A stretch of DNA of 10,691 nucleotides from Methylacidiphilaceae bacterium UBA1321 (GTDB taxonomy: Bacteria; Verrucomicrobiota; Verrucomicrobiia; Methylacidiphilales; UBA1321): positions 1 to 10,691 of the forward strand of contig DBTH01000090.1 in assembly GCA_002306945.1 (NCBI GenBank), read 5' to 3'. Shown here one piece after another: positions 1 through 4,880 of this stretch. The position numbers and the translations under genes are program-made. Below the pieces are notes generated by a model. The model made no database searches, was not told the DNA's origin, and was given only the letters and a program-made list of their open reading frames with translations. Each line of letters starts with the position of its first letter. Within the stretch, counting starts at the first letter, position 1.

Positions 1-166
1 ATGTTACATAGAACAACAGCGCCACGATCAACACCAACGCCCCCAGCCAACGCCCATTCTGGGACGAGGCACGCCGTTTGACGTCCGCTTCGACCGGTAA
101 CAGGAGAGTGCCGGCCCCGGATTCATTCGTCGCTATCGAGCGAGTTGGCGAATTTGGTATAAACAC
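1..166 (-). CDS. Possible membrane protein, N-terminal part, cut by the window edge
   Basis: On the minus strand a reading frame is open from the stop at 209-211 to the left edge. It has no ATG. The best start is the GTG at 164-166, giving at least 55 residues in the window. Residues about 40-54 form a clean hydrophobic helix (LGALVLIVALLFYV) preceded by the basic run KRRASSQNGRW, the usual charge pattern of an N-in membrane anchor. I do not recognise the family. In favour of a real gene: a promoter-like pair (TTGCCA at 199-204, TATTTT at 177-182) would start transcription about 4 bases before the GTG, and the strong terminator at 277-310 separates it from ssb. Against: no ATG, no Shine-Dalgarno, and the frame is short. 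A CTG at 101-103 is a less likely start. This is inference from composition and context. Confidence 0.35.
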   Translation of the reverse strand, partial: MFIPNSPTRSIATNESGAGTLLLPVEADVKRRASSQNGRWLGALVLIVALLFYVT

Positions 167-176
167 AACTAATACT

Positions 177-204
177 AAAATAGAGGAAGTTCGTGCACTG
201 GCAA
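177..204 (-). promoter_or_regulatory. Possible promoter for the left-edge ORF
   Basis: On the minus strand TTGCCA (199-204) and TATTTT (177-182) are separated by 16 bases. Both are close to housekeeping sigma consensus hexamers. The expected transcript start, near 170, lies only a few bases before the GTG at 166, so the mRNA would be essentially leaderless. It sits downstream of the ssb terminator, where an independent promoter would be needed. Confidence 0.3.
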
Positions 205-276
205 GTGGTTATCGGAAAATACCGGGAAGTTTCCAGTGCTTTCTCGTTGGCATTGAAATCATTCGACCCAAAAAAC

Positions 277-310
277 AAAAAGCGGTGAAGGAAACCCTTC
301 ACCGCTTTTT
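277..310 (-). terminator. Rho-independent terminator of the rplY-pth-rpsF-ssb operon
   Basis: A perfect 15-bp inverted repeat (277-291 with 296-310) surrounds a 4-base loop. Each arm has the core GCGGTGAAGG, or its complement, plus five A/T pairs. Read on the minus strand the stem ends in a T-run that continues past it. It begins 21 bases after the ssb stop codon. Because both flanks are A/T-rich, it could also stop transcription arriving from the other side. Confidence 0.92.
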
Positions 311-331
311 GCATCCGAAATAATAGACCGC

Positions 332-835
332 CTAGAATGGAATGTCATCCTCAGCCGGAGGTTCCTGCGGAGGAGGAGGATTATTGCCTCCCGCCGATGG
401 AGCCGGAGCCCCTCCCTCGCTGGGATAGGAGGAGGGAGCAGCACCCGCCGCATTGTAGGGTTTCTTGTAACCGCCGCCGGAGCTTTGACCGCCCTGTCCG
501 CCACCGCCGCCACCACCCAGAAACTGGATGCGTTCGGCGACCACGCGCAACTTGCTTTTCTTCTCGCCGTTGGACTCCCATTGGTCGAGCTGCAGACGGC
601 CTTCGACAAAAATCGGACGTCCCTTCTGGAGGTATTCCTTGCAAGTCTCGGCCTGTCGTCCCCAGACGACGATGTCGACATAACAAACTTCCTCCCGGCT
701 TTGACCGTCATCGGTGCGGTAAACGCGGTTGATGGCAATGCTGAGGTCTCCTACGGCCGAACCTTTGGGCGTGTAACGCACTTCGGGATCGCGCGTCAGA
801 TTCCCCATGAGAAGTACTTTATTAAGATCGGGCAT
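332..835 (-). CDS. ssb: Single-stranded DNA-binding protein SSB
   Basis: The 167-residue product binds single-stranded DNA in replication, repair and recombination and recruits partner proteins through its C-terminal tip. Residues 1-106 form the OB-fold domain, opening with the familiar MPDLNKVLLMGNLTRDPEVR and containing DIVVWGRQAETCKEYLQKG. Residues 107-122 begin a glycine-rich linker with a run of seven glycines, followed by a Pro/Ser/Gly-rich stretch. The protein ends in the acidic tip AEDDIPF, the classic partner-docking peptide. Length is normal for the family. The ATG at 833-835 fits the usual SSB N-terminus although no Shine-Dalgarno is visible, so translation may depend on rpsF, which ends 50 bases upstream. 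It is the last gene of its operon: the terminator follows directly, and no rpsR or rplI is attached as in many bacteria. Confidence 0.97.
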   Translation of the reverse strand: MPDLNKVLLMGNLTRDPEVRYTPKGSAVGDLSIAINRVYRTDDGQSREEVCYVDIVVWGRQAETCKEYLQKGRPIFVEGRLQLDQWESNGEKKSKLRVVAERIQFLGGGGGGGQGGQSSGGGYKKPYNAAGAAPSSYPSEGGAPAPSAGGNNPPPPQEPPAEDDIPF

Positions 836-885
836 AGGGCGGTGGGAAGTTTGAGGGTTACGGGATCAAGTATGGGCAGGAACGA

Positions 886-1188
886 TTATTTGGCCGCGGC
901 AGCCGCTTCTTCCTTGCGGAGATAAAATTGGCGGAAGACAACCGGGTTGAGTTCGAGCTTGGTGCGCAGGGCTGCCAGTTTGGCTTCTTCAAGCGAGAAC
1001 TGGAGATTGACGTAGAAACCGGAATCAACCTTGCCCGCCACGCGTTCAAACTTGCGCTTGTCCATTTTTTGCGTGCCAGTCACCTTGCCACCAAGGGTGG
1101 TGATTTCTTTTTCAACTGTGTCGATGGCTTCTTTGATGCCTTCGTCTTTGCCCTGTATATTCAGGATATACAGTCCGTCGTAGTTCAT
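886..1188 (-). CDS. rpsF: 30S ribosomal protein S6
   Basis: This 100-residue protein of the small ribosomal subunit matches the S6 family: a start of the type MNYDGLYILN, a central segment of the form GGKVTGTQKMDKRKFERVAGK, then GFYVNLQFSLEEAKLAALRTKLELN and a final strand ending VFRQFYLRK. It ends in an alanine-rich tail (EEAAAAAK). The frame is open further upstream, but the ATG at 1186-1188 is preferred because S6 proteins begin there and because AAGGAG lies 12 bases upstream (1201-1206). That ribosome-binding site overlaps the stop codon of pth (1205-1207), so translation of rpsF is probably coupled to pth. The order rplY, pth, rpsF, ssb on one strand is a conserved bacterial arrangement. 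Confidence 0.96.
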   Translation of the reverse strand: MNYDGLYILNIQGKDEGIKEAIDTVEKEITTLGGKVTGTQKMDKRKFERVAGKVDSGFYVNLQFSLEEAKLAALRTKLELNPVVFRQFYLRKEEAAAAAK

Positions 1189-1204
1189 GGTATTGTTTGT
1201 CTCC

Positions 1205-1783
1205 TTATTGTGATTCCGGCCGCGAACGGCCATTGAATCGGTTCATCGCTACATTAATTCCTTCGTGCTGGCAACAACGAAGCGCTTCAACCGCCGTTTC
1301 CAACAGCGTCCGCCTCGCCTCTTCCTCGCCCGGCCCGAACCGGCCCAGTACAAAATCTTCCAACGCCCACATGGGAGGCTGGGGACCAATCCCACAGCGC
1401 AACCGCGCATAGGCACCGGTGCCTATCCTGCCCTCAATCGACCTGAGTCCATTGTGCCCTCCGGCCGATCCGCCCTTGCGCAATCGTACATCTCCGAGCA
1501 TCAGGGCCACATCATCGACTACGACCAACACCTCGGAGGGCGGTAATTTCAACCAGTCCAGCCAGGCTTTCACAGCCGATCCGCTGTCGTTCATGAACGT
1601 CAGCGGTTTGATGAATGTGACATCACCCTGTCGCGCGGTTTCCACCGGGCCCCGTTTATCGTCGCGGAAGGCAATGCCCTCCGCGTGGACCCAGCGATCC
1701 AGCACGTCGAAACCCACATTATGGCGGGTGTTGGCATAAGCCGATCCGGGATTCCCCAGTCCGACAACCAAGCGGTACGCCAT
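1205..1783 (-). CDS. pth: Peptidyl-tRNA hydrolase
   Basis: The 192-residue enzyme releases tRNA from prematurely dropped peptidyl-tRNA in the cytoplasm, recycling tRNA for translation. The N-terminus MAYRLVVGLGNPGSAYANTR leads into HNVGFDVLD. Key residues by family comparison are Asn11, the catalytic His21, Asn65 in PLTFMNDSG, Asp90 in VVVDDVAL, and His110/Asn111 in the GGSAGGHNGLRS signature. Length is typical of bacterial Pth. The start at 1783 gives the standard N-terminus. It lies 42 bases after the rplY stop, with an RNA hairpin in the gap. Its 3' end carries the Shine-Dalgarno of rpsF, so the two are tightly linked. No key residue is missing. Confidence 0.96.
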   Translation of the reverse strand: MAYRLVVGLGNPGSAYANTRHNVGFDVLDRWVHAEGIAFRDDKRGPVETARQGDVTFIKPLTFMNDSGSAVKAWLDWLKLPPSEVLVVVDDVALMLGDVRLRKGGSAGGHNGLRSIEGRIGTGAYARLRCGIGPQPPMWALEDFVLGRFGPGEEEARRTLLETAVEALRCCQHEGINVAMNRFNGRSRPESQ

Positions 1784-1785
1784 TT

Positions 1786-1818
1786 TGCGGATCCCGCAGT
1801 CCTGAGTTTCAGGACCGC
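1786..1818 (-). promoter_or_regulatory. Two overlapping RNA hairpins between rplY and pth
   Basis: In the minus-strand transcript, 1809-1818 pairs with 1796-1805 in a 10-bp stem (one G-U pair) with a 3-base loop. A second, shorter hairpin pairs 1794-1798 with 1786-1790 (5 bp, 3-base loop) and ends just before the pth start codon. The two share bases 1796-1798, so they are at least partly exclusive. The first could be a processing or stability element after rplY. The second would cover the only GGGA resembling a ribosome-binding site for pth. There is no T-run, so this is not an ordinary terminator. The function is inference. Confidence 0.4.
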
Positions 1819-1825
1819 AAGTAAA

Positions 1826-2554
1826 TTATTTCTTCTCCTTCTTGGCGTCGGCTTTGCCACCCTTGGCATCGGCCTTGGCTTCGGTTTTGCCATCCGTCTT
1901 GCCTTCGGCAGCGCCCGCTTCGTCCTTCTTTTCGTTGATGACTTCGGGTTCGGTCGCCGCGGCCGCAGCTGCGGGAGCGGGTTCTTCTTCCTTCATCGGA
2001 GCAGCCACCGCAAAGACGTTGAGTTCCTTGTGGTTCAAAATCGTGACATTGGCCGGAACGGGAACATCACCAACGTGAATCGATTGGCCAATCTCCAGAC
2101 CGCTGACATCAATGGTGATGGCTTCGGGCAGATCCTGCGGCAAGCAGGACACGCGCAAAGTGCGCATGAGGGTTTCGAAAACACCACCGCTCTTGATGCC
2201 GACCGGTTCGCCAATGCTGCGAAGGGGAACTTCGGCATGGAGCACTTCATCGCGAGCGATTTCGTGAAGGTCGATGTGGATGATGTAGTCTTCCAGAGGA
2301 TGATGCTGCACGTCCTGAACCATCACAAGGTGCTTGTCTGCCTTGCTGTCCAATTCAAGATCAACCAGCACGTTTTCGCTGGTGGACTTGTGCAAAACCG
2401 TTGTGAGCTCATGCTCGTTGATCTCAATCGGCTGAGCGGCGCTCTTCTTGCCGTAGAGGATTCCGGGGACGTGACCAGAGCGGCGAACCGCCTTGACGCT
2501 GGCACGACCGATGTTTTTGCGCGTTTGCGCCTTAAGGGACAATGTCTTGGCCAT
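1826..2554 (-). CDS. rplY: 50S ribosomal protein L25 / general stress protein Ctc
   Basis: The 242-residue product binds 5S rRNA in the large ribosomal subunit. Residues 1-95 are the L25 domain, with the recognisable RRSGHVPGILYGKK at 24-37 and HHPLEDYIIHIDLHEI at 84-99. Residues 100-185 are the TL5-type beta domain (VPLRSIGEPVGIKSGGVFE and DLPEAITIDVSGLEIGQSI). Residues 188-242 are a low-complexity tail: first Glu/Pro/Ala, then mostly Lys/Ala/Glu/Asp/Gly, ending KKEKK. Such charged tails are common in this long form and may contact rRNA. The ATG at 2552-2554 gives the standard MAKTLSL start. A purine-rich AAGGA lies about 15 bases upstream, which is distant for a ribosome-binding site. It heads the operon rplY, pth, rpsF, ssb. 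Confidence 0.96.
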   Translation of the reverse strand: MAKTLSLKAQTRKNIGRASVKAVRRSGHVPGILYGKKSAAQPIEINEHELTTVLHKSTSENVLVDLELDSKADKHLVMVQDVQHHPLEDYIIHIDLHEIARDEVLHAEVPLRSIGEPVGIKSGGVFETLMRTLRVSCLPQDLPEAITIDVSGLEIGQSIHVGDVPVPANVTILNHKELNVFAVAAPMKEEEPAPAAAAAATEPEVINEKKDEAGAAEGKTDGKTEAKADAKGGKADAKKEKK

Positions 2555-2592
2555 AAATTAAGTCTTCTTTCCTTCGCTAAAATGCGAGTCGG

Positions 2593-2623
2593 GTATTAAG
2601 GAGAAGCGGCGAAGTAAAGTCAA
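2593..2623 (-). promoter_or_regulatory. Possible promoter of the rplY operon
   Basis: On the minus strand TTGACT (2618-2623) is a near-consensus -35 box. The facing -10 is weak: TTAATA at 18 bases or TAATAC at 19. Transcription would begin about 30 bases before the rplY ATG. The position, in the gap after the XRE gene and ahead of the first operon gene, is right; the -10 is the weak point. Confidence 0.35.
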
Positions 2624-2699
2624 CCCGCAATTTCAGGAATATGCGTTTTTCCCAAATTGTCGACTGCCGCAGGCAAACAAGCCCGGCAATTTCTGCCTA

Positions 2700-3005
2700 T
2701 CACGCGTTATCGGGAGTATCCGGCCCAGCCAGAAACTTGACCGACGCGCTCGAACTTTTTCTGGAAAAGATCCGGGCATCGCTCGACTCCGCAAAAAACT
2801 CACTCAAACTCATGCCGTAAACTGCCGCAATTTGCCCAATGACCCGGATGGATACGTTGGAACGGCGACCGGCCTCAATGCTCTGATAGTAAATCTTCGT
2901 AATCCCCGCATGCTCAGCCACTTCTCGCTGCGTCAAATTGGCCGCTTCCCTCAGTTTTCTGAGGCGGGCGCGAAACGCTTCATCGTTGTAGGCGGTCGGA
3001 ATCAT
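2700..3005 (-). CDS. Small XRE-family helix-turn-helix transcriptional regulator
   Basis: The product, about 101 residues, is a single Cro/C1-type DNA-binding domain with a short tail. Counting from the alternative GTG start (3006-3008), residues 13-72 hold the five-helix fold: RARLRKLREAANLTQREVAE, the turn HAGITKIYYQSIEAGRR with the recognition helix, then IGQIAAVYGMSLSEFF. The tail (73-102) is Ser-rich with no ligand domain, as in phage-like or toxin-antitoxin-like repressors that act as dimers. The start is either this GTG or the adjacent ATG (3003-3005). Neither has a Shine-Dalgarno, and a -10-like CATAAT at 3013-3018 suggests a leaderless mRNA. A palindrome 35-50 bases upstream lies in the divergent promoter, so it probably regulates itself and the genes to its right. 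The target is unknown and no toxin partner is visible. Confidence 0.88.
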   Translation of the reverse strand: MIPTAYNDEAFRARLRKLREAANLTQREVAEHAGITKIYYQSIEAGRRSNVSIRVIGQIAAVYGMSLSEFFAESSDARIFSRKSSSASVKFLAGPDTPDNA

Positions 3006-3012
3006 CACGGAA

Positions 3013-3018
3013 ATTATG
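3013..3018 (-). promoter_or_regulatory. -10-like element for the XRE gene
   Basis: CATAAT on the minus strand matches TATAAT at five of six positions. Transcription would begin at about 3006, on the GTG/ATG start codons, giving a leaderless message. No good -35 box is seen at 16-18 bases. The palindrome at 3043-3058 lies just upstream of that zone, so the regulator bound there could affect this promoter. Confidence 0.35.
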
Positions 3019-3037
3019 GAAAAACGTGGGAATCAGC

Positions 3038-3066
3038 TTGACACTTACTACAGTAAGTCGAATAAA
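3038..3066 (+). promoter_or_regulatory. Strong promoter with palindromic operator in its spacer
   Basis: TTGACA (3038-3043) is a perfect -35 box. It is followed after exactly 17 bases by AATAAA (3061-3066), which has four of six -10 matches. The spacer holds ACTTACTACAGTAAGT (3043-3058): two 7-base arms in perfect inverted repeat around a 2-base centre, touching the last base of the -35 box. A dimeric repressor there would block RNA polymerase. The divergent XRE gene begins 35 bases away and is the obvious candidate binder. The promoter points toward the GYF-domain gene, with a 5' leader of about 175 bases. Confidence 0.65.
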
Positions 3067-3096
3067 AAGAGCCTCATAGTAGGGGAGTAGTAGAGC

Positions 3097-3114
3097 TTAT
3101 CTGTAATTATCTGT
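3097..3114 (+). repeat. Tandem direct repeat TTATCTGT with a 10-base period
   Basis: TTATCTGT occurs at 3097-3104 and again at 3107-3114, one helical turn apart, inside the leader downstream of the promoter. Same-face direct repeats of this size are typical of regulator binding sites. No binder is known; it could also be chance in AT-rich DNA. Confidence 0.4.
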
Positions 3115-3121
3115 TTCATAT

Positions 3122-3253
3122 ATGTACCGCTTTTTTCAGACCCATTCGTGTTCCCTTAGAAATCATTGTAATACGCCCGAATCGCAAATATCCGATGTTT
3201 GTGAAATCCTGGTTCTTTTATTACTTCCCAAGAATGGAGATCCCCTCGTATGA
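3122..3253 (+). CDS. Possible 43-residue leader ORF overlapping the GYF gene
   Basis: An ATG at 3122-3124 opens a 43-residue frame that ends with a TGA at 3251-3253, overlapping the ATG of the GYF-domain gene by four bases (ATGA). This is the same junction type that joins the genes of the sigma cassette further right. The peptide begins MYRFFQTHSCSLRNH and carries a short hydrophobic run (EILVLLLLP) near its end. I do not recognise it and see no ribosome-binding site. The overlap suggests translational coupling or an upstream regulatory ORF, but composition is not clearly coding and coincidence is quite possible. Confidence 0.25.
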   Translation: MYRFFQTHSCSLRNHCNTPESQISDVCEILVLLLLPKNGDPLV

Positions 3254-3543
3254 GTTATCAGTTACTTCGCAACGGGCGCTGGATCGGCCCCTATACCCTT
3301 GAGCAACTCCAGAGAATGTATCAGCAGGATTCCCTCACCCTGGAGGATTACGTCCGCCATGAATCCACTCAGGCGCACGTGCAAATCAAATCCATTACAG
3401 CCATTGCCGATAGTAAAACCATCCACCCCAGTTTCGTTTTCTTGCCTATCCTTTCCGCCATCGAGCTCGAACGCCTTTACCTCTCGAATATTAATAATAG
3501 CAAAATAGAAATAAAAAACGACGTAAACGAACGCTCTCTTTAA
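3250..3543 (+). CDS. Short GYF_2-type (DUF4339-like) domain protein
   Basis: This is a 97-residue protein. Residues 3-35 match the start of the GYF_2 domain: YQLLRNGRWIGPYTLEQLQR, then a Leu/Asp-rich turn and DYV. These domains occur at the N-terminus of many PVC-group membrane proteins and are thought to bind peptides or partner proteins. Here the two tryptophans expected in the second half of the domain (VW..G...W type) are replaced by Arg and His, and no membrane domain follows. The C-terminal 40 residues have no recognisable fold and are encoded by AT-rich DNA ending in an Asn/Lys/Ile-rich tail. It may be a specialised small protein or the remnant of a longer gene. GGAG at 3236-3239, 10 bases before the ATG, supports the start. 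It lies downstream of the operator-bearing promoter. Confidence 0.6.
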   Translation: MSYQLLRNGRWIGPYTLEQLQRMYQQDSLTLEDYVRHESTQAHVQIKSITAIADSKTIHPSFVFLPILSAIELERLYLSNINNSKIEIKNDVNERSL

Positions 3544-3796
3544 ATTCCATTTGTTTTAATATTACTAACTCAGAACCATCCCTTTAGTTTCTATTATCCT
3601 TTTGCAGCTTCCTCATCAACAATTAATTAGGTGAGCGCTTTTTATAAATGAGTTCATTTTATAATTCGCCTCATTGTACCATATTCATCAATTCATCAAA
3701 CAATCTATTTAATTGAAATAAACTTCTCATCAAAAAAACGAAACAGCTTCCTTTACTTGCAAAATTTTTGGAAAAACATCCCATCGAGCGTCACTC
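3544..3796. other. AT-rich stretch without a recognised gene
   Basis: No convincing coding region is seen on either strand. A manual count of 3541-3600 gives about 27% G+C, far below the flanking housekeeping genes. The heptamer TCATCAA occurs four times (3613, 3685, 3693 and 3727), two of them 8 bases apart. No clear terminator follows the GYF gene. The composition suggests foreign or decaying DNA, or a long regulatory region. Confidence 0.5.
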
Positions 3797-3928
3797 ATGC
3801 GTCTCATCATTCGTGTATTGCCTGGAGTTTATTTCCGATTATCGCATCGGCAGCTGCGCACCTTGCCGAAACTGATCCACTGGGCGCTTTTTGTCATCGG
3901 TTCCTGGCTCGTCACGCTCCATCGGTGA
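3797..3928 (+). CDS. Possible 43-residue single-helix membrane peptide
   Basis: An ATG at 3797-3799 opens a 43-residue frame closed by TGA at 3926-3928. The peptide has a basic first half (MRLIIRVLPGVYFRLSHRQL) and then a hydrophobic helix (LIHWALFVIGSWLVTLH) ending in Arg. This resembles a small membrane protein. The DNA here is much richer in G+C than the AT-rich sequence on both sides, as expected for a coding island. A weak GAGCG lies 6 bases upstream. It precedes the sigma factor gene by 80 bases and could be a small regulator or a remnant of an older gene. No family is recognised. The reverse strand also has a 27-codon frame here, judged a shadow. Confidence 0.35.
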   Translation: MRLIIRVLPGVYFRLSHRQLRTLPKLIHWALFVIGSWLVTLHR

Positions 3929-3971
3929 GCGTCATCACTTTCTTTTTTTCCCTCAATTCACGCAAAATTCG

Positions 3972-4000
3972 TAAACTGTTTTGATTTCGGCTAACGTCTT
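3972..4000 (+). promoter_or_regulatory. Candidate ECF-sigma promoter of the sigma cassette
   Basis: TAAACTG (3972-3978) holds the AACT core of the ECF -35 motif. CGTCTT (3995-4000) matches the CGTC-type -10 motif, 17 bases after the AACT. Transcription would begin at about 4006-4008, right at the ATG of the sigma gene (4009), giving a leaderless message. ECF sigma factors often drive their own operons, so the product may recognise this site. The leading GG of the usual GGAAC is absent. Confidence 0.4.
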
Positions 4001-4008
4001 ATCTGAAA

Positions 4009-4515
4009 ATGACGCCGAGGGAACTGGAGCGGATCTACGATGAACACGCAGGCGCGATCTACGCCCTTGCCCTCAATCTCCTGCGCGACGAGACCGAAGC
4101 CCGCGATATTCTTCAGGAAATTTTCATCAAATTGACCTCGCAACCGGAGATTCTTCAATCGGTTCGCAATGAACGCGCCTTTTTACTGACCATCACCCAT
4201 CGCATGGCCATCGACCTTTGCCGACGGCGCGCTACGCGCTCACGCAATGAAGACGCTTTTGCCGAACAATGCAGCGGTCTCTTCGCTCCCTCTCCCGACC
4301 CTGATACTCAAGCCTTCCGCTCCGCACTTTCGCAAGCCATGGCCGGACTTCCCGAAAACCAACGCCTCGTCGTGCACCTCAAACTCTGGGAAGGATGGAC
4401 TTTCGAAGCCATTGCCCAATCTCTTGAGACTTCCGTCAACACCGTCGCCAGCCGTTACCGCTACGCACTAGACAAATTGCGCGACCGGCTGCGTCCCATT
4501 CATGAGGAGTTATGA
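4009..4515 (+). CDS. ECF-family RNA polymerase sigma factor
   Basis: The 168-residue protein directs RNA polymerase to a specific promoter set, typically in response to an envelope or stress signal. Region 2 spans residues 5-73 (LERIYDEHAGAIYALALNLL, DETEARDILQEIFIKL, ERAFLLTITHRMAIDLCRRR) and covers core binding and -10 recognition. A linker runs from 74 to 102. Region 4 spans 103-158 (LPENQRLVVHLKLWEGWTF, then EAIAQSLETSVNTVASRYRYALDKLR), the -35-reading helix-turn-helix. There is no region 3, as expected for ECF factors. The ATG has no Shine-Dalgarno but follows an ECF-like promoter, so a leaderless start is likely. Its stop overlaps the next gene by four bases (ATGA), tying it to the small membrane protein that probably restrains it. 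Confidence 0.95.
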   Translation: MTPRELERIYDEHAGAIYALALNLLRDETEARDILQEIFIKLTSQPEILQSVRNERAFLLTITHRMAIDLCRRRATRSRNEDAFAEQCSGLFAPSPDPDTQAFRSALSQAMAGLPENQRLVVHLKLWEGWTFEAIAQSLETSVNTVASRYRYALDKLRDRLRPIHEEL

Positions 4516-4880
4516 ACACGCACGATCCCTTTGAAAAACGACTCCATGAACAACCGTTCCAACTCCCCCGACCCGAGTGGAAAGAGGCCATACTCGCCCG
4601 CGCCAACGCTCCTATTGCAGTTGAGCAAACTCCCCTTCCCTTGTCCGCTCGGGCCCTATCCATCATCCGTGCATTTTGGCTCGACTGGATTCAACCCTAT
4701 CGCATCACCTATTCGACTCTCGCCGCGCTCTGGATTGTCATCGCCTTGCTGCGTGCCACCACTCCCAGCGATCCTGCTTGCGAACAGCTCGCGCAAAACA
4801 TCAAACTTCATCCTCAATTCGAGGCACGGATGATTGCGCAATGGCAACAACAACATCACGTGGCCACAAGTAAACTATGA
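4512..4880 (+). CDS. Small single-helix membrane protein, putative anti-sigma factor
   Basis: This is a 122-residue protein in the position usually held by an anti-sigma factor. Residues 1-65 are a cytoplasm-type segment rich in Pro, Glu and Arg (for example RPEWKEAILARANAPI). Residues about 67-83 form one membrane helix (STLAALWIVIALLRATT). The remainder is a short, Gln- and His-rich tail with one cysteine (Cys90). The layout, N-terminal domain then helix then short outer tail, fits a membrane anti-sigma factor. No zinc-binding HxxxCxxC motif (ZAS domain) is visible, so the family is not established by sequence. Start and stop both overlap neighbours by ATGA, showing tight translational coupling with sigma and the 505-residue gene. 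The role is inferred from context only. Confidence 0.8.
   Translation: MNTHDPFEKRLHEQPFQLPRPEWKEAILARANAPIAVEQTPLPLSARALSIIRAFWLDWIQPYRITYSTLAALWIVIALLRATTPSDPACEQLAQNIKLHPQFEARMIAQWQQQHHVATSKL

Noticed and set aside
259..738. Minus-strand frame of 159 residues overlapping ssb
   Set aside because: It is in another phase of the certain ssb gene, is Arg/Ser/Pro-rich, and crosses the terminator.
1189..1233. Fifteen-residue N-terminal extension of S6
   Set aside because: S6 proteins begin at MNYDGLY, and a Shine-Dalgarno lies inside the would-be extension, 12 bases before that ATG.
1685..2599. Long plus-strand frame of 304 residues
   Set aside because: It lies antisense to pth and rplY, both certain from sequence. 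The product has no recognisable motif and arises from codon bias on the other strand.
3770..3792. GGAA and CGTC spaced 15 bases apart, like a second ECF promoter
   Set aside because: The predicted transcript start would fall after the ATG of the small ORF at 3797, so it could not express it. The -35 also lies in an A/T-rich run where GGAA is weak evidence.
3917..3935. ACGCTC/GAGCGT hairpin overlapping the end of the 43-residue ORF
   Set aside because: The stem is only 6 bp and the T-run lies well downstream, so it is not a convincing terminator.
3757..3984. Plus-strand frame of 75 residues starting at TTG
   Set aside because: It overlaps the better 43-residue membrane frame in another phase, has no ATG, and runs into Phe/Ser-rich low-complexity sequence.
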